From an uncultured Planctomycetota bacterium (lineage in GTDB: Bacteria; Planctomycetota; Planctomycetia; Pirellulales; Thermoguttaceae): a DNA stretch of 64,000 bases. The notes beneath the pieces are model-generated. The model searched no databases, was not told the origin of the DNA, and was given only the letters and a program-made list of their open reading frames with translations. The position numbers and the translations under genes are program-made. Below are positions 17,601 to 25,869 of the stretch, piece by piece (positions within the stretch are counted from its first letter, which is position 1; each line of letters begins with the position of its first letter). The DNA is taken from contig ONJR01000144.1 of assembly GCA_900318195.1 (NCBI GenBank), positions 1-64,000 on the forward strand, written 5' to 3'.

Positions 17601-18923
17601 AAAACGGAAACCAATCGTCGCGACTACTAGCACAAGAGTTGTAACGCTCGCGACCACCCCGGTACGCTTGATGATCTTTTGCCAATTCCTCGGCGTCGGG
17701 GCATAGCGATCGTCGTCTGGATAGTCGTCGTCAGCGCTCTCGTCCGACGCAACGTGGCTCTTACTAGCGCTTTTTTCGTTGACAGTCTTTATCGCTCGCT
17801 CATCAGAATCCTCTTCCTCCGCTTCAGTCTCGTTCTCTTTCGCAAGCCGTCGAGCTTCCAAAAATGAAGTTGCACGCGCCTTCAAAGCGGATGGAATTTT
17901 AGCGAGAGCGGCAAAGGGAGCAACCAGCTTCTTGAAGAAGTTCGACTGAAGACTTGAAAGTTCTTCTTCGAGTCCAGCAAGTTCATCCTCTAGCTGTTCT
18001 TTTTGCTCATGAAATTGGTCAAGATCCTTCTCAGAAATATCAGGCATTTCGAGTAGTTCGACTATTTCGGATATCTTGCTACGAACCTCCTGTATCTGTT
18101 CCTCAAGCTCGTTAATCCGCTCAAGACGTAGAGCCTTCTCATCGTCAACTTCATTTTCGTCTAGCTCGTACGCTTCTTCGCTTTCCTTGGACTTAGCGCT
18201 GTTCAGCTTAACAGCCTCGTCGTCATGAGAATCCTGCTTTCTAGGCTCATCCTTTTGCGCAACTGGGGCGACGGATTTAACAACGGCGCCCTTCGTCGTC
18301 GAACTAGAATAAGTCGTCGCGGACGCAGTCGCATGAACAGGTTTGAACGCGCTGGAATTTACGGTATCAGGCTTACTCTGTTCGGAGGTCGGCGTTGCAG
18401 GACGAAACGACGCCAATGGCGAAGGCTTTTGCGGCTGTGAGTTGGCAGCGGCATAGGAAACGCTAGATTGCGACGTCGCCTGACGAGGTATGAACCCCCC
18501 ATTAGCGGCGCTACCATATCCTCCATTGGAATGAGAACCTGAACCGGATGAAACAGAGTACGTCGAAACGCTAGAAGAATGAGCGGAGGGTTCTTCTTCC
18601 TCGTCCTCATATTCTTCGTCTTCTATTTCCTCCTCCTCTTCGTCCTCAAGCTCTCCTTCGTCTTCCTCGCCGAATTCTTCGTCATAACCGTCGTCTTCTT
18701 CTAAGCCCCAATCGTCCTCTCCACTGGAAGACGCGTCTATATCCTCGTCGTATTCGTCTTCACCACTCGAGGTGTAGTCGTAGCCGGCGTCATAATCGTC
18801 GTCGTCATACGAATTACGATTACGCGATTTCTTACTCTTCTTGGAGTTATTATACTCGTCAAACCCACCGTAGTTCTCGTCGTCGAATCCGCCGCGACTC
18901 TTCTTACCCTTTTTCTTACCCAT
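14694..18923 (-). CDS. Giant bitopic membrane protein with acidic N-terminus, coiled coil and C-terminal LysM domain
   Basis: A 1409-residue protein of mostly low complexity; I know no named family for the whole. In order: a Lys/Gly/Asp/Tyr-rich start, a very acidic Glu/Asp stretch (about 50-115), a Ser/Pro/Thr-rich part, a coiled coil (about 265-335), a single membrane helix near 415-440 (GVVASVTTLVLVVATIGFRF), two long amphipathic helical regions (about 475-610 and 945-1080; the second has recurring Leu/Ile-Ser-Asn patterns), Ser/Thr/Ala-rich linkers, and one LysM domain at about 1353-1405 (EYITKEGDNLLTIAENELG, then WGEIKRLNN). With no signal peptide, the N-terminus should be cytoplasmic and LysM periplasmic, binding peptidoglycan. 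It starts 31 bases after rsmH and is surely co-transcribed. Role in envelope or division is inference. Confidence 0.8.
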   Translation of the reverse strand: MGKKKGKKSRGGFDDENYGGFDEYNNSKKSKKSRNRNSYDDDDYDAGYDYTSSGEDEYDEDIDASSSGEDDWGLEEDDGYDEEFGEEDEGELEDEEEEEIEDEEYEDEEEEPSAHSSSVSTYSVSSGSGSHSNGGYGSAANGGFIPRQATSQSSVSYAAANSQPQKPSPLASFRPATPTSEQSKPDTVNSSAFKPVHATASATTYSSSTTKGAVVKSVAPVAQKDEPRKQDSHDDEAVKLNSAKSKESEEAYELDENEVDDEKALRLERINELEEQIQEVRSKISEIVELLEMPDISEKDLDQFHEQKEQLEDELAGLEEELSSLQSNFFKKLVAPFAALAKIPSALKARATSFLEARRLAKENETEAEEEDSDERAIKTVNEKSASKSHVASDESADDDYPDDDRYAPTPRNWQKIIKRTGVVASVTTLVLVVATIGFRFLAGKSAVDGQNQDGKKVASAKSDPNSEEKEKSAWSKLRSKFSSKGDETKQAVSKTKSDVQNALSETASSVSESVSKAVDRSLNAAQSSFDTLSDNLLAETDALKDELTDLGTSVTDSTSDALENVDNGISEFAKDVQSGVSDVYGQAQQTAEDMLDATADTFSTVVSSTVDSGSGATESVIDLSESASSDATAAVAESIELAPSESIDSSEGAFEFGTTPVRNAANAVPSSPAVDAEPLPAIDENATAPNEDLISADWDDESGVSAPTTQSPSAVVDEPLVELPTVSNARLDSDENELLTDDTATPSDDGNWTNVSSSTDGNAPTNGSYATQVEPLEIGEEEIPSLDAGLPSSSAPAVGLTETLPSDEPVTLTSSSSLQPENPSTGSTSSSLGNLSLPDNSAATKSLGALTQEAPTRGSLASEPPLSSAPTTESGQNYSLTLDGASNAVLDLDENADLNQLSGANSNGWSSNGSLDRLSSLGEASSTTSETESLGAQLSNGLSDLQNQTSSALDSLNNQVNGLSERISETTQNWQNRAQESLDALNQSLNNGTSGLKSLADDVNTSINNLGSSISDTIDQNVAGAQQSYDNLTNSLSDAYNSTLGSLQQTGDNIRTNLQNLQNSIAGANPLSSQGANTSSLPLDSSLGSASALTGEPVVSQTTPTVSSGVPTGSSTVASSPQLEQFSNAVLESEEIGTNTLAAPSSNATPNALASTPSGLTTNLPATELATNSAPMATSSAPTMLTPTLSTPSPSPSPLATSTQPTQVNAALANSVSASNSTGVNSTAPVVASTPAVANSVPLQVTPGTVQSAPTAVTPSITPSLASPPSYAMSPLGRYSNARVNTSELATPIVGSTPTSVVPNQTSSPIPATSFVPVEQSAYPVAGVASYAPVATASAPTSNTVAQPQTNFREYITKEGDNLLTIAENELGSSSRWGEIKRLNNLPYGATYFDVGTKLKLPTQSTSR

Positions 18924-18954
18924 AATCGTTCGACTCCCGCTTCCGCTTTACAAA

Positions 18955-19860
18955 TTAAATCTTTTCAGCCACTCTTAACTTCGCGCTTCTCGAACGTGGA
19001 TTACGTTCTACTTCATCTTCTGAGGCAACTATTGGTCGTTTCGTAATAATCTTTAATTCGAGTCGGTCTCGAAACGCATTCTTGACAATCCGATCTTCCA
19101 GCGAATGGAAACTGATAATAGCAACGCGACCTCCGGGATTGAGATATTGTTCGAACTTTGACAAAAATGTCTCCAACGCTCCCAATTCGTCGTTCACAGC
19201 TATTCTCAACGCCTGAAAGGTTCTCGTTGCGGGGTCGATTCGCGCTTTGCTCCAGGGCGGCGAGGAAGCGAATCGTCGACATATTTCAGCAAGTTCCTTT
19301 GCGTAACGAATAGGTTTTTCCGCGCGTCGCTCGACAACTGCGCGCGCAATACGTCTACTATTTCTCTCTTCGCCATACTGGAATATAACGTCGGCGATCT
19401 TTTCCTGACTCCAACGATTGAGCAAGGCGTAGGCAGGTTCGCCTTCTGTACGATCAAAGCGTAAATCAAGTTCGCCGTCTGACTCGAAACTGAACCCGCG
19501 CGAACGATCTAACAACTGATCGCTGGAAAGACCTAGATCAAGCAAAAAGCCGTCTACTCGCTCAACTCCAGCGCGTTCAAGCGCCGCGTCGAAATCACAG
19601 TAGTTGGCAAAGTAAGTCTGGACGGACGGACGTGAGGACAGCGAAGCAACGCGAAGATCGAAACGATCAAGCGCGTCCGGATCACGATCAAGCGCGATCA
19701 CCAACCCGCTCTCGCCAACGGCGCGCGCTATGGCCAACGTGTGCCCGCCGCCGCCCAGCGTGCCGTCGAGAATCACTTTTCCGGGCGTCAACGCTAGCGC
19801 GTCGAGCGTCTCTTGAAAGAGTACCGGAATGTGAACAGTTGCCGCTAAACCTTCCGCCAT
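18955..19860 (-). CDS. rsmH: 16S rRNA (cytosine(1402)-N(4))-methyltransferase RsmH
   Basis: A 301-residue RsmH (MraW), which N4-methylates C1402 of 16S rRNA using SAM. Motifs: HIPVLFQETLDAL at the start, the SAM loop LDGTLGGGGHT, ALDRDPDAL, DGFLLDLGLSSDQLLD and RGFSF, then TFQALRIAVNDEL and IISFHSLEDRIVK. Length is standard. In most bacteria rsmH opens the dcw cluster and is followed by ftsL and ftsI; here it is followed by the LysM giant and no mraZ, ftsI or mur gene is in the window. Confidence 0.97.
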   Translation of the reverse strand: MAEGLAATVHIPVLFQETLDALALTPGKVILDGTLGGGGHTLAIARAVGESGLVIALDRDPDALDRFDLRVASLSSRPSVQTYFANYCDFDAALERAGVERVDGFLLDLGLSSDQLLDRSRGFSFESDGELDLRFDRTEGEPAYALLNRWSQEKIADVIFQYGEERNSRRIARAVVERRAEKPIRYAKELAEICRRFASSPPWSKARIDPATRTFQALRIAVNDELGALETFLSKFEQYLNPGGRVAIISFHSLEDRIVKNAFRDRLELKIITKRPIVASEDEVERNPRSRSAKLRVAEKI

Positions 19861-20170
19861 GACTAATACTTTATCTACACTACCTAACGTCGTTAATTTC
19901 TGAGCGCGAGGCTCCCATCCCCCATATAGTCTATTGTATGCTTTTTCACCTTTTTCGCCAATAGCAAGGAAGTGAAAAAGGCGCGTCTCGAATTAAAGCG
20001 TCCCCTACAATCGATCAAACGCGCTTAGTTCAACTCCAGTTCGAGGTCAATCGTCCATTACAACGCATTTCTTTCACAAAAACCCTTTATAACCGTCAAC
20101 CACTGAATTACCTACTCTTTATCCCATTTGTCCAAACTGCAACTTCTTTCTGTTGTGCAAAGTTTATGCG
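19861..20170. other. Intergenic region between fliR and rsmH
   Basis: About 310 bases. A 9-bp inverted repeat (CTTTTTCAC at 19941-19949 and GTGAAAAAG at 19972-19980) has a 22-nt loop and no T-tract after it. No gene or convincing promoter was seen. Confidence 0.45.
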
Positions 20171-20974
20171 CTACAACGTAGCCAACAGCTCTTCCACAAA
20201 TCTCAATATTTCCTCTTTGAAGAGTAAGCAAGAGACGCCAAATGTGAGGGAAAGAGCCGACAGCGTCAAAAGCGAGCCGATATTGAAACTCGTTGAAGTC
20301 AGGTTAATCTGCGGCGTTACTCGACCAGCAAAACCTATTCCCAAGTACAGTAGCCCCGTCGTAACGACAACGGGAACGCTTATCTTCAAAGCCAACACGC
20401 AGGCAGAGGAAAGCGTCGCTACAAATACGGGAACAAGACGTTGAACGTCCATTGCCGAGCCTGGCGGCGTCTCGACGCATAAACGCATGAAACCGTCCAT
20501 GAAGAGTTCAAAACCACCGCAAAGCGCAAAGAGTAGAAATGCGCTAAACGTATAAAATCGCGACAAAACAGAAGCCTCTTCGCCAAGGCTAGAATCAAAC
20601 GCGCCGACTACCGATATGCCGCCAACTCGCGAAACGAGCTCGCCTGCCAAGTGAAGCGCGCAAAAATAGCACTTTAACGTCAAACCAACTAGCGCTCCAA
20701 GAAGCGCCTCAAGAATAAGCTCGACTAAAAGTGAGAGGAACGCGCTAAAAGAAATAGCAAGATCGACGTCGTACAAAGGAGGATTATGCGCAATTAACGC
20801 CGGAAAAATAAGAGTCGCCGTCACCAAGCCCAACGCTAGTCGCCAAAACCTCGAAACCTCGCCGTTGCCGAAACAGGGCGCAAACCAAAAGGCGCCTAGG
20901 CACCTGACTAATGTCAATAGAATAATGCGCGCCAGCGCTAGGGACGATAACACGGTCGACGTCGTCATTCTCAC
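20171..20974 (-). CDS. fliR: FliR-like flagellar/type III export apparatus membrane protein
   Basis: A 267-residue polytopic membrane protein of the FliR/SpaR/HrcT family, part of the export gate in the flagellar basal body. It shows about six hydrophobic segments, an early FWFAPCFGNGEVSRFWRLAL (in place of the usual P-x-P/R motif), the conserved FCALHLAGELVSRVGG, a FYTFSAFLLFALCGG stretch and the C-terminal GFAGRVTPQINLTSTSFNIG, close to the family consensus around APQLNVF. No other flagellar gene lies in the window; planctomycete flagellar genes are often scattered. Its small-residue content could also suit a non-flagellar system, but FliR is the best reading. Confidence 0.82.
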   Translation of the reverse strand: MRMTTSTVLSSLALARIILLTLVRCLGAFWFAPCFGNGEVSRFWRLALGLVTATLIFPALIAHNPPLYDVDLAISFSAFLSLLVELILEALLGALVGLTLKCYFCALHLAGELVSRVGGISVVGAFDSSLGEEASVLSRFYTFSAFLLFALCGGFELFMDGFMRLCVETPPGSAMDVQRLVPVFVATLSSACVLALKISVPVVVTTGLLYLGIGFAGRVTPQINLTSTSFNIGSLLTLSALSLTFGVSCLLFKEEILRFVEELLATL

Positions 20975-21171
20975 TCCTTGAAAAGACTTAATCGTCAGGG
21001 AAGAATCCCAATAGTATGCGCTGCGCTCATACTAACCTGCAGAGACCAATTTGATAAGATTGGACTGTCACACAGAAACGTCTGCAAAAATGCGCCGCCA
21101 ACAAGATAACACTTGTTCGGCGACGCCTCAAATACACAAGCTCGGCTATACACGAAACTAATAAAGAATGA

Positions 21172-23052
21172 TCACCGGCGATATCCCGAAGCGCTACGCG
21201 AATCAAGTTGCGTGGAAGAAACGCCGTTCGTGAAACGCGACTCGATTTCGATCAGCCTGTTGTCGCGCACGACCTTCAAGCGGTTCGACGCGTCGGGATC
21301 GGCGAGCGCAATCAACCGGGCAAAATGCAAATCACTTTCGACTTCGGCGTCATTAAAGGAAATAACAACGTCGCCCGGCTTAACGCCGGCAAGATCGGCA
21401 GGAAAGCCGCTTTGCACGCCGAGTACGCGCGCGCCGCACTGACGTTGGAATCCCATATTCTTCACCTCGGCGTACGACAGCGGCGCCAAATTAACGCCAA
21501 ATTTTGAGGGCAACCATGCGCCCTTATCTATTGTCGCCTTTGTAATCCTTAACGCGTCGTTGACAGGAATAGCGAACGAGATGCCGGTAGGCGCGTTCGT
21601 CACGAGCGTCGCCGTAGCAATACCGACCACTTGACCTCGCACGTTATATATGGGACCGCCGCTATTACCAGGATTAATCAGGGCAGACAGCTGAATAAAC
21701 TCGGCCAGTTTATTAACAGAATTTACCCCGAGATTTTTTAAGTCATTGTAGTCTCTGCGGAGACCGCCCACGACGCCCATGGTTACAGAATGTCTGAGGA
21801 GACATGGATTTCCAAGAGCCATAATGAACTGACCTTCTCGAAGCTCGTTACAGTCGCCAATCTCGCAAGGTCGCAGAATCTGGCGTTTCAACAAGTCGTC
21901 GATATTAATTTCCAGCGCGGCAAGATCGTAGTCTGGACAGACGCTCATGTTGATTGGTGAAATTTGATCGCCGTTCGGAAGGTCGATCTTAACGTCCCCC
22001 TTCGAATTTGCACCGTCTATAATATGATAGTTCGTGAGTAAGTAGGACTTCCCGTTATATCGGATAATGACTCCACTACCGGACTCGTCGACACACCGTC
22101 CTGAACCGGGCGCTACCTGTTTGGCAACCTTGAGAGTCAGGACGGACTCGCGCACTTTGGCGTAACACGAGTACATCGCTTCGTTCATCTTTTCGAGTAC
22201 GAGAACGCCGTCTTGTTCCTGCAAATTCTCAACGCCAGTGGGAGCGTTTTGCGGTGAGCGGAAGTCGACGCTCGTCGGCATGACGGGACCCTGAATCGGG
22301 GCGCTCGTCGAGCCTACTGGTTGCGAAATATGCCGACGTTCAGAGAATTCCTGACGGAGAGCGTTAAAGGACGTTTGCGACACGCTTCCTACCCTTGGAT
22401 AGCCGGACGCCGACGCGTGTGGACGCTCGCTCGGTCGATACGCACGGGATCGAACAACTTGGTCTGTCGACGGGGTAACCGACTCCTCCAAACTCTCCTC
22501 GGCATTTGCCAAAGGCTGAACTCGATTCCCTAGACTCGGTTTTTCCACGTTCGCCGACGTCAAGGCGCTTGGCGCCTTTGGCTCAAAACCATTCGTGGAA
22601 TCTCCATTGTAACTAGGATAGGCGACCTCCTCATACACAGGAGCAACCGGTTTCGTCAACTCGGGAATGAAAACGATCCTGGACTCGAAATCTTCACTGG
22701 CGTTGTCGAGGTCGCCCGTCTCAGGCTCAAAAGTCGACGTTTGCAAATCGTGTGTTTGCGTAGTCTGACTTTGCTCGCTCTGGAGTATTGTTACGCACAG
22801 AAAGACTACGGCAAGGGCGCCAAGCCCAACCTTTACCCACACGCCCTGAGTCGAGCGGCGGTACGAGGAACGACGGCGCGCGCTATCCTTCGACGACGAT
22901 CGTTTCAATCGCCGACGCTTTGCACAACGGGCGCCGACCAAGCAACATTGCGACAGCGCTATCAAAACGCAGACGATCGTAGCTAATAGAGCCCACGATC
23001 CCGCGTCGACAGTCGCCAGAGGCAGTGTAATAATTTGGGGAAGTAAATGCAT
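21172..23052 (-). CDS. Membrane-anchored S1C (DegP/HtrA-like) serine protease with PDZ domain
   Basis: A 626-residue envelope protease. Two hydrophobic segments (about 12-32 and 73-92) flank a basic Arg/Lys/Ser-rich stretch. A poorly conserved Ser/Pro-rich linker follows, then the trypsin-like domain with the triad His in LLTNYHIIDGA, Asp in PDYDLAALEI and Ser in NPGNSGGPIYN, and a C-terminal PDZ domain (SGFPADLAGVKPGDVVISFN, about 560-580). DegP-class proteases degrade or refold damaged envelope proteins. The ATG has AGGAG seven bases upstream and a good promoter lies at 23180-23208. The neighbouring gene at 23557-25137 encodes a relative with the same order of domains. Confidence 0.88.
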   Translation of the reverse strand: MHLLPQIITLPLATVDAGSWALLATIVCVLIALSQCCLVGARCAKRRRLKRSSSKDSARRRSSYRRSTQGVWVKVGLGALAVVFLCVTILQSEQSQTTQTHDLQTSTFEPETGDLDNASEDFESRIVFIPELTKPVAPVYEEVAYPSYNGDSTNGFEPKAPSALTSANVEKPSLGNRVQPLANAEESLEESVTPSTDQVVRSRAYRPSERPHASASGYPRVGSVSQTSFNALRQEFSERRHISQPVGSTSAPIQGPVMPTSVDFRSPQNAPTGVENLQEQDGVLVLEKMNEAMYSCYAKVRESVLTLKVAKQVAPGSGRCVDESGSGVIIRYNGKSYLLTNYHIIDGANSKGDVKIDLPNGDQISPINMSVCPDYDLAALEINIDDLLKRQILRPCEIGDCNELREGQFIMALGNPCLLRHSVTMGVVGGLRRDYNDLKNLGVNSVNKLAEFIQLSALINPGNSGGPIYNVRGQVVGIATATLVTNAPTGISFAIPVNDALRITKATIDKGAWLPSKFGVNLAPLSYAEVKNMGFQRQCGARVLGVQSGFPADLAGVKPGDVVISFNDAEVESDLHFARLIALADPDASNRLKVVRDNRLIEIESRFTNGVSSTQLDSRSASGYRR

Positions 23053-23556
23053 GGCGGAACTCCTGATGGTATATACGGGCGCCGAAAGACGTCGTTAGGA
23101 ACAACGCTAACGCTTGTATGAAATACAAGGATCGCGCAGACTATGCCAAACGTAACGAATCTATCGTTCCCACCTATGTATGATAATGAAATTCGAAAAT
23201 CGGGTCAATAGCAAATTGGATAATACCCAGGAAAAAAATTTTTTTGACTCTGTTCGTGAATTGGCGAGTCTCTGATCTTTCACGCCGTCACGCGACGCAA
23301 TGACAAGAAGAAAACAGCGATTTAGCCGTTTCCAATCCCCCGAAAGTACTCGAAGTCGTAGTGTTCGGTTCAGAGTTTAATTTGGGAGCGAGAAGCGTTC
23401 AAATTGAAAAATTTTATAAGCTAGAAGCGCAACGTAACCCTGTCGTCTGCGCGCGAATTAAAGACAACGGACAATCTCAACTCGGAACAAGAAATCTTTA
23501 AAGGCGCTCACGCGACTTCCATGCCGCGCTGAGGCCGTGAACCTGAAATCTACTGT
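23053..23556. other. Intergenic region between the two S1C protease genes
   Basis: A 504-base stretch without a gene. It contains the promoter-like element for the downstream protease (23180-23208) and an A/T palindrome, GAAAAAAATTTTTTTG, around 23230-23246, which could be intrinsically bent. Confidence 0.5.
23180..23208 (-). promoter_or_regulatory. Putative sigma-70-type promoter for the S1C protease gene
   Basis: On the minus strand: TTGACC (23208-23203), a 17-base spacer, then TATCAT (23185-23180). The start codon is at 23052, giving a leader of about 120 bases. Confidence 0.6.
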
Positions 23557-25137
23557 CTACTGAACGCGCCTTGCGGATCCCTTCGCGAGCTCTACGTCAA
23601 CCTGTAGAATTTCGCTTCCTCGGCGAATCTCAATCTGAGCCGATCCAGGCAATGAAAGCTCAATCATACGCTTTAGGTTATCGAGCTTGTTAACGTCTTC
23701 ACCCTTAAATTTGAGAACGACGTCGCCAACTTTGAGCGCCTGACCAAGCGGTCGAACCACTTGAACCTCTGTTTTCGCATAACCTCGAACACGTACGTCC
23801 TCAAAGCTCTTTTCGCTCGCGCCAACGATCTCCGTTGGAATCCACTCTCCGTATTCAAGCATCGTTTGCGCGACTTGTAGCGCCGTAGATATCGGTACCA
23901 TTAATCCGATCTTCTTACCCATAAGCGCCACATATATTCCAAGCACGGCGCCGTCAGGATTAAAAACGGGACCGCCAGAGGAACCATTTTCACCGAACAT
24001 ATCGAGCTCAACGTACTCGACTAACTCCCCCCTCATGTGCAGATCGTAGTCTTGAAAATCCGAATAAAATCGACTAGGGTGACTCACTCGACCAAACGTT
24101 GTTCTATCGCGGAGACCATAAGGCGCGCCGATAGCTAGAACCCCGTCGCATATCTGAAGCTCGCTACAATCGGCAAGCTCGCACGGCGCCAGCATATGCG
24201 TTTTGAGCGTTTCTTCATCATCGGACAAGACTCCAACGGCGACGTCGTAATCTCGGCACGAGAACGTCTGAGACGGTTTGGCGATATAATCGTCAGGAAG
24301 GACAAAAACGGGATTTTTGCACGCGTCTAGAACGTGCTCACACGTCAGAACACACAGGCGACGTTCGATTTCTACGCAGAAGCCGCATCCGACAACTTTT
24401 GAGTTGTCGTACACAAGGACGACCGATCGAAACATACGGTACGCGGCGCGACGAAGGTTCTCACTGTGCCAATCTATTACATCAACGTCTTTTTCACCTA
24501 TCCTCACGTTCCACTCTCCAGCCCCGATTGATCGGATAAATCCAGTTCTGGCGTCTGGGCTATCCTTTAGATCCGATGCGGCGAGTGGTACGCCTACCAT
24601 CTTGTGCTTTGACTTTTGTTGCAGAATAACTGGCAAATCCTCGGTTGGTACGCTCCCTGGTTTGCAATTCAAGCGGGGTGGCAACGAGCCTACAGATTCG
24701 CTGTCGTCGCTCAACTCGACGCCGCCCTCTTCAGAAGTTAGCGCCGCCAGGAGACTTCCAGGCTCGACCTCTTTTTCCCCGTCGTTGACAGGTACGACAG
24801 AGCTTAGATCGCGCGTGCCAAGCCCTGAACGTTCGGTATCTTTGCCGCTAAGGGGTAGCTGAGCCGGGTCAGTAACCGTGGGAACCGACCTGTACAAGGA
24901 CGTTATTCCCACATACTCAGTTTGCGGAGCTTTTGTCGATTGTACTGTAATTTGCTTGTTTTCCGAGCCTTCGTTACTTCCAAATAACGCGCGCGTCATA
25001 GGCACGAGTCCAAATAACCCTGAAATGCACATTACCACGAGGAGGAACTTGCCGCAAAAGCGAAGTGAACCTCTAAAGGCTCTCACACAGACGGAGCTCG
25101 AACGAACCCGTTCGGCACACGGTATAATCGATTTCAT
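23557..25137 (-). CDS. Second membrane-anchored S1C-like protease with PDZ domain
   Basis: A 526-residue protein with an N-terminal membrane segment (about 27-48 from the chosen start), a variable Ser/Glu/Pro-rich linker, a trypsin-like domain and a C-terminal PDZ. The triad appears intact: His in VLTCEHVLDAC, Asp in CRDYDVAVGVL and Ser in GENGSSGGPVF. Cysteines near the His (CGFC, CVLTCEHV) are more frequent than in its neighbour. The PDZ is at about 440-510 (LKVGDVVLKFKGEDVNKL). I chose the ATG at 25137, five bases after GAGG; a longer frame starts at 25152. Function: probable envelope protease or a specialised relative of DegP. Confidence 0.8.
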   Translation of the reverse strand: MKSIIPCAERVRSSSVCVRAFRGSLRFCGKFLLVVMCISGLFGLVPMTRALFGSNEGSENKQITVQSTKAPQTEYVGITSLYRSVPTVTDPAQLPLSGKDTERSGLGTRDLSSVVPVNDGEKEVEPGSLLAALTSEEGGVELSDDSESVGSLPPRLNCKPGSVPTEDLPVILQQKSKHKMVGVPLAASDLKDSPDARTGFIRSIGAGEWNVRIGEKDVDVIDWHSENLRRAAYRMFRSVVLVYDNSKVVGCGFCVEIERRLCVLTCEHVLDACKNPVFVLPDDYIAKPSQTFSCRDYDVAVGVLSDDEETLKTHMLAPCELADCSELQICDGVLAIGAPYGLRDRTTFGRVSHPSRFYSDFQDYDLHMRGELVEYVELDMFGENGSSGGPVFNPDGAVLGIYVALMGKKIGLMVPISTALQVAQTMLEYGEWIPTEIVGASEKSFEDVRVRGYAKTEVQVVRPLGQALKVGDVVLKFKGEDVNKLDNLKRMIELSLPGSAQIEIRRGSEILQVDVELAKGSARRVQ

Positions 25138-25152
25138 AACAACCTCAATCAT

Positions 25153-25869
25153 GTGAAAATTGACGGAACGTCACATCATGAAAAACACTTGAAACGGTAA
25201 AATCAAGGAGTCCCGACTTGCTATCTTCTTGCTATCTTCTCCACTCTTTGAACTCCTCAAAGAGCCCTCACATTTATCAATGTATTCGATTTCACGATTA
25301 TGACAATAGAAAAAACATAAGAACTTACGAATTCGTCTCGATTAGCATAAAAATAAATATCTGCATAACTGACGATATAACCAAAGTGACGCTTGTATCG
25401 TCTGAATAACTCAGCGAAACGCTATTTACAAAAGGACTCGAACACATGGCTATGGGGCTAGTAGAACGAGTCATTTCAGCCGCTTACTCTTCAAGATGAC
25501 TTATCGATTCCTCGAAATTAAGCGTCGCTATCAAACTTCCGTTAAAAGCGGGTTTGCTGGCGGAAAGAATTGTGTCGAGAAAATACGGTTAATGGTTGAC
25601 AACAAGCAAGCAAGTAATTCTTTCTTTGGAGCTGGAGTCGGCGCATCCTCTAATAAATAATCCATGAGCGCAAAAGCGCTCTTTTTGGTTGTCCTTCTGT
25701 TCTCGTCCTTCTGTTCTCGAATCCAATGATGATTAAGACCCGTATCGTGTCGACTACTGAAATAAAAAACGGAATCGAGTCGTCGAATGACATTGACAGG
25801 ACAATCGTCCAAAAGAACCTCCATTGCCGTAGCGTAGACAAGCTTCAATCAAAATCGCGATATATCTTG
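25153..25869. other. Gene-poor 717-base region with short tandem duplications
   Basis: No recognisable gene. Two small direct tandem repeats are visible: a unit of about 11-12 bases, TTGCTATCTTC, repeated at about 25217-25240, and CCTTCTGTTCTCG repeated at about 25693-25718. The stretch 25260-25400 is clearly more AT-rich than its flanks. An unassigned 105-codon minus-strand frame (25531-25848) begins just after the TauE gene but has no family features. Confidence 0.5.

Noticed and set aside
19941..19980. 9-bp inverted repeat after fliR as terminator
   Set aside because: The loop is 22 bases and no T-tract follows on either strand.
25531..25848. 105-codon minus-strand frame just after the TauE gene
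   Set aside because: No family features, no clear ribosome-binding site, and it spans a short tandem duplication. Could be chance.
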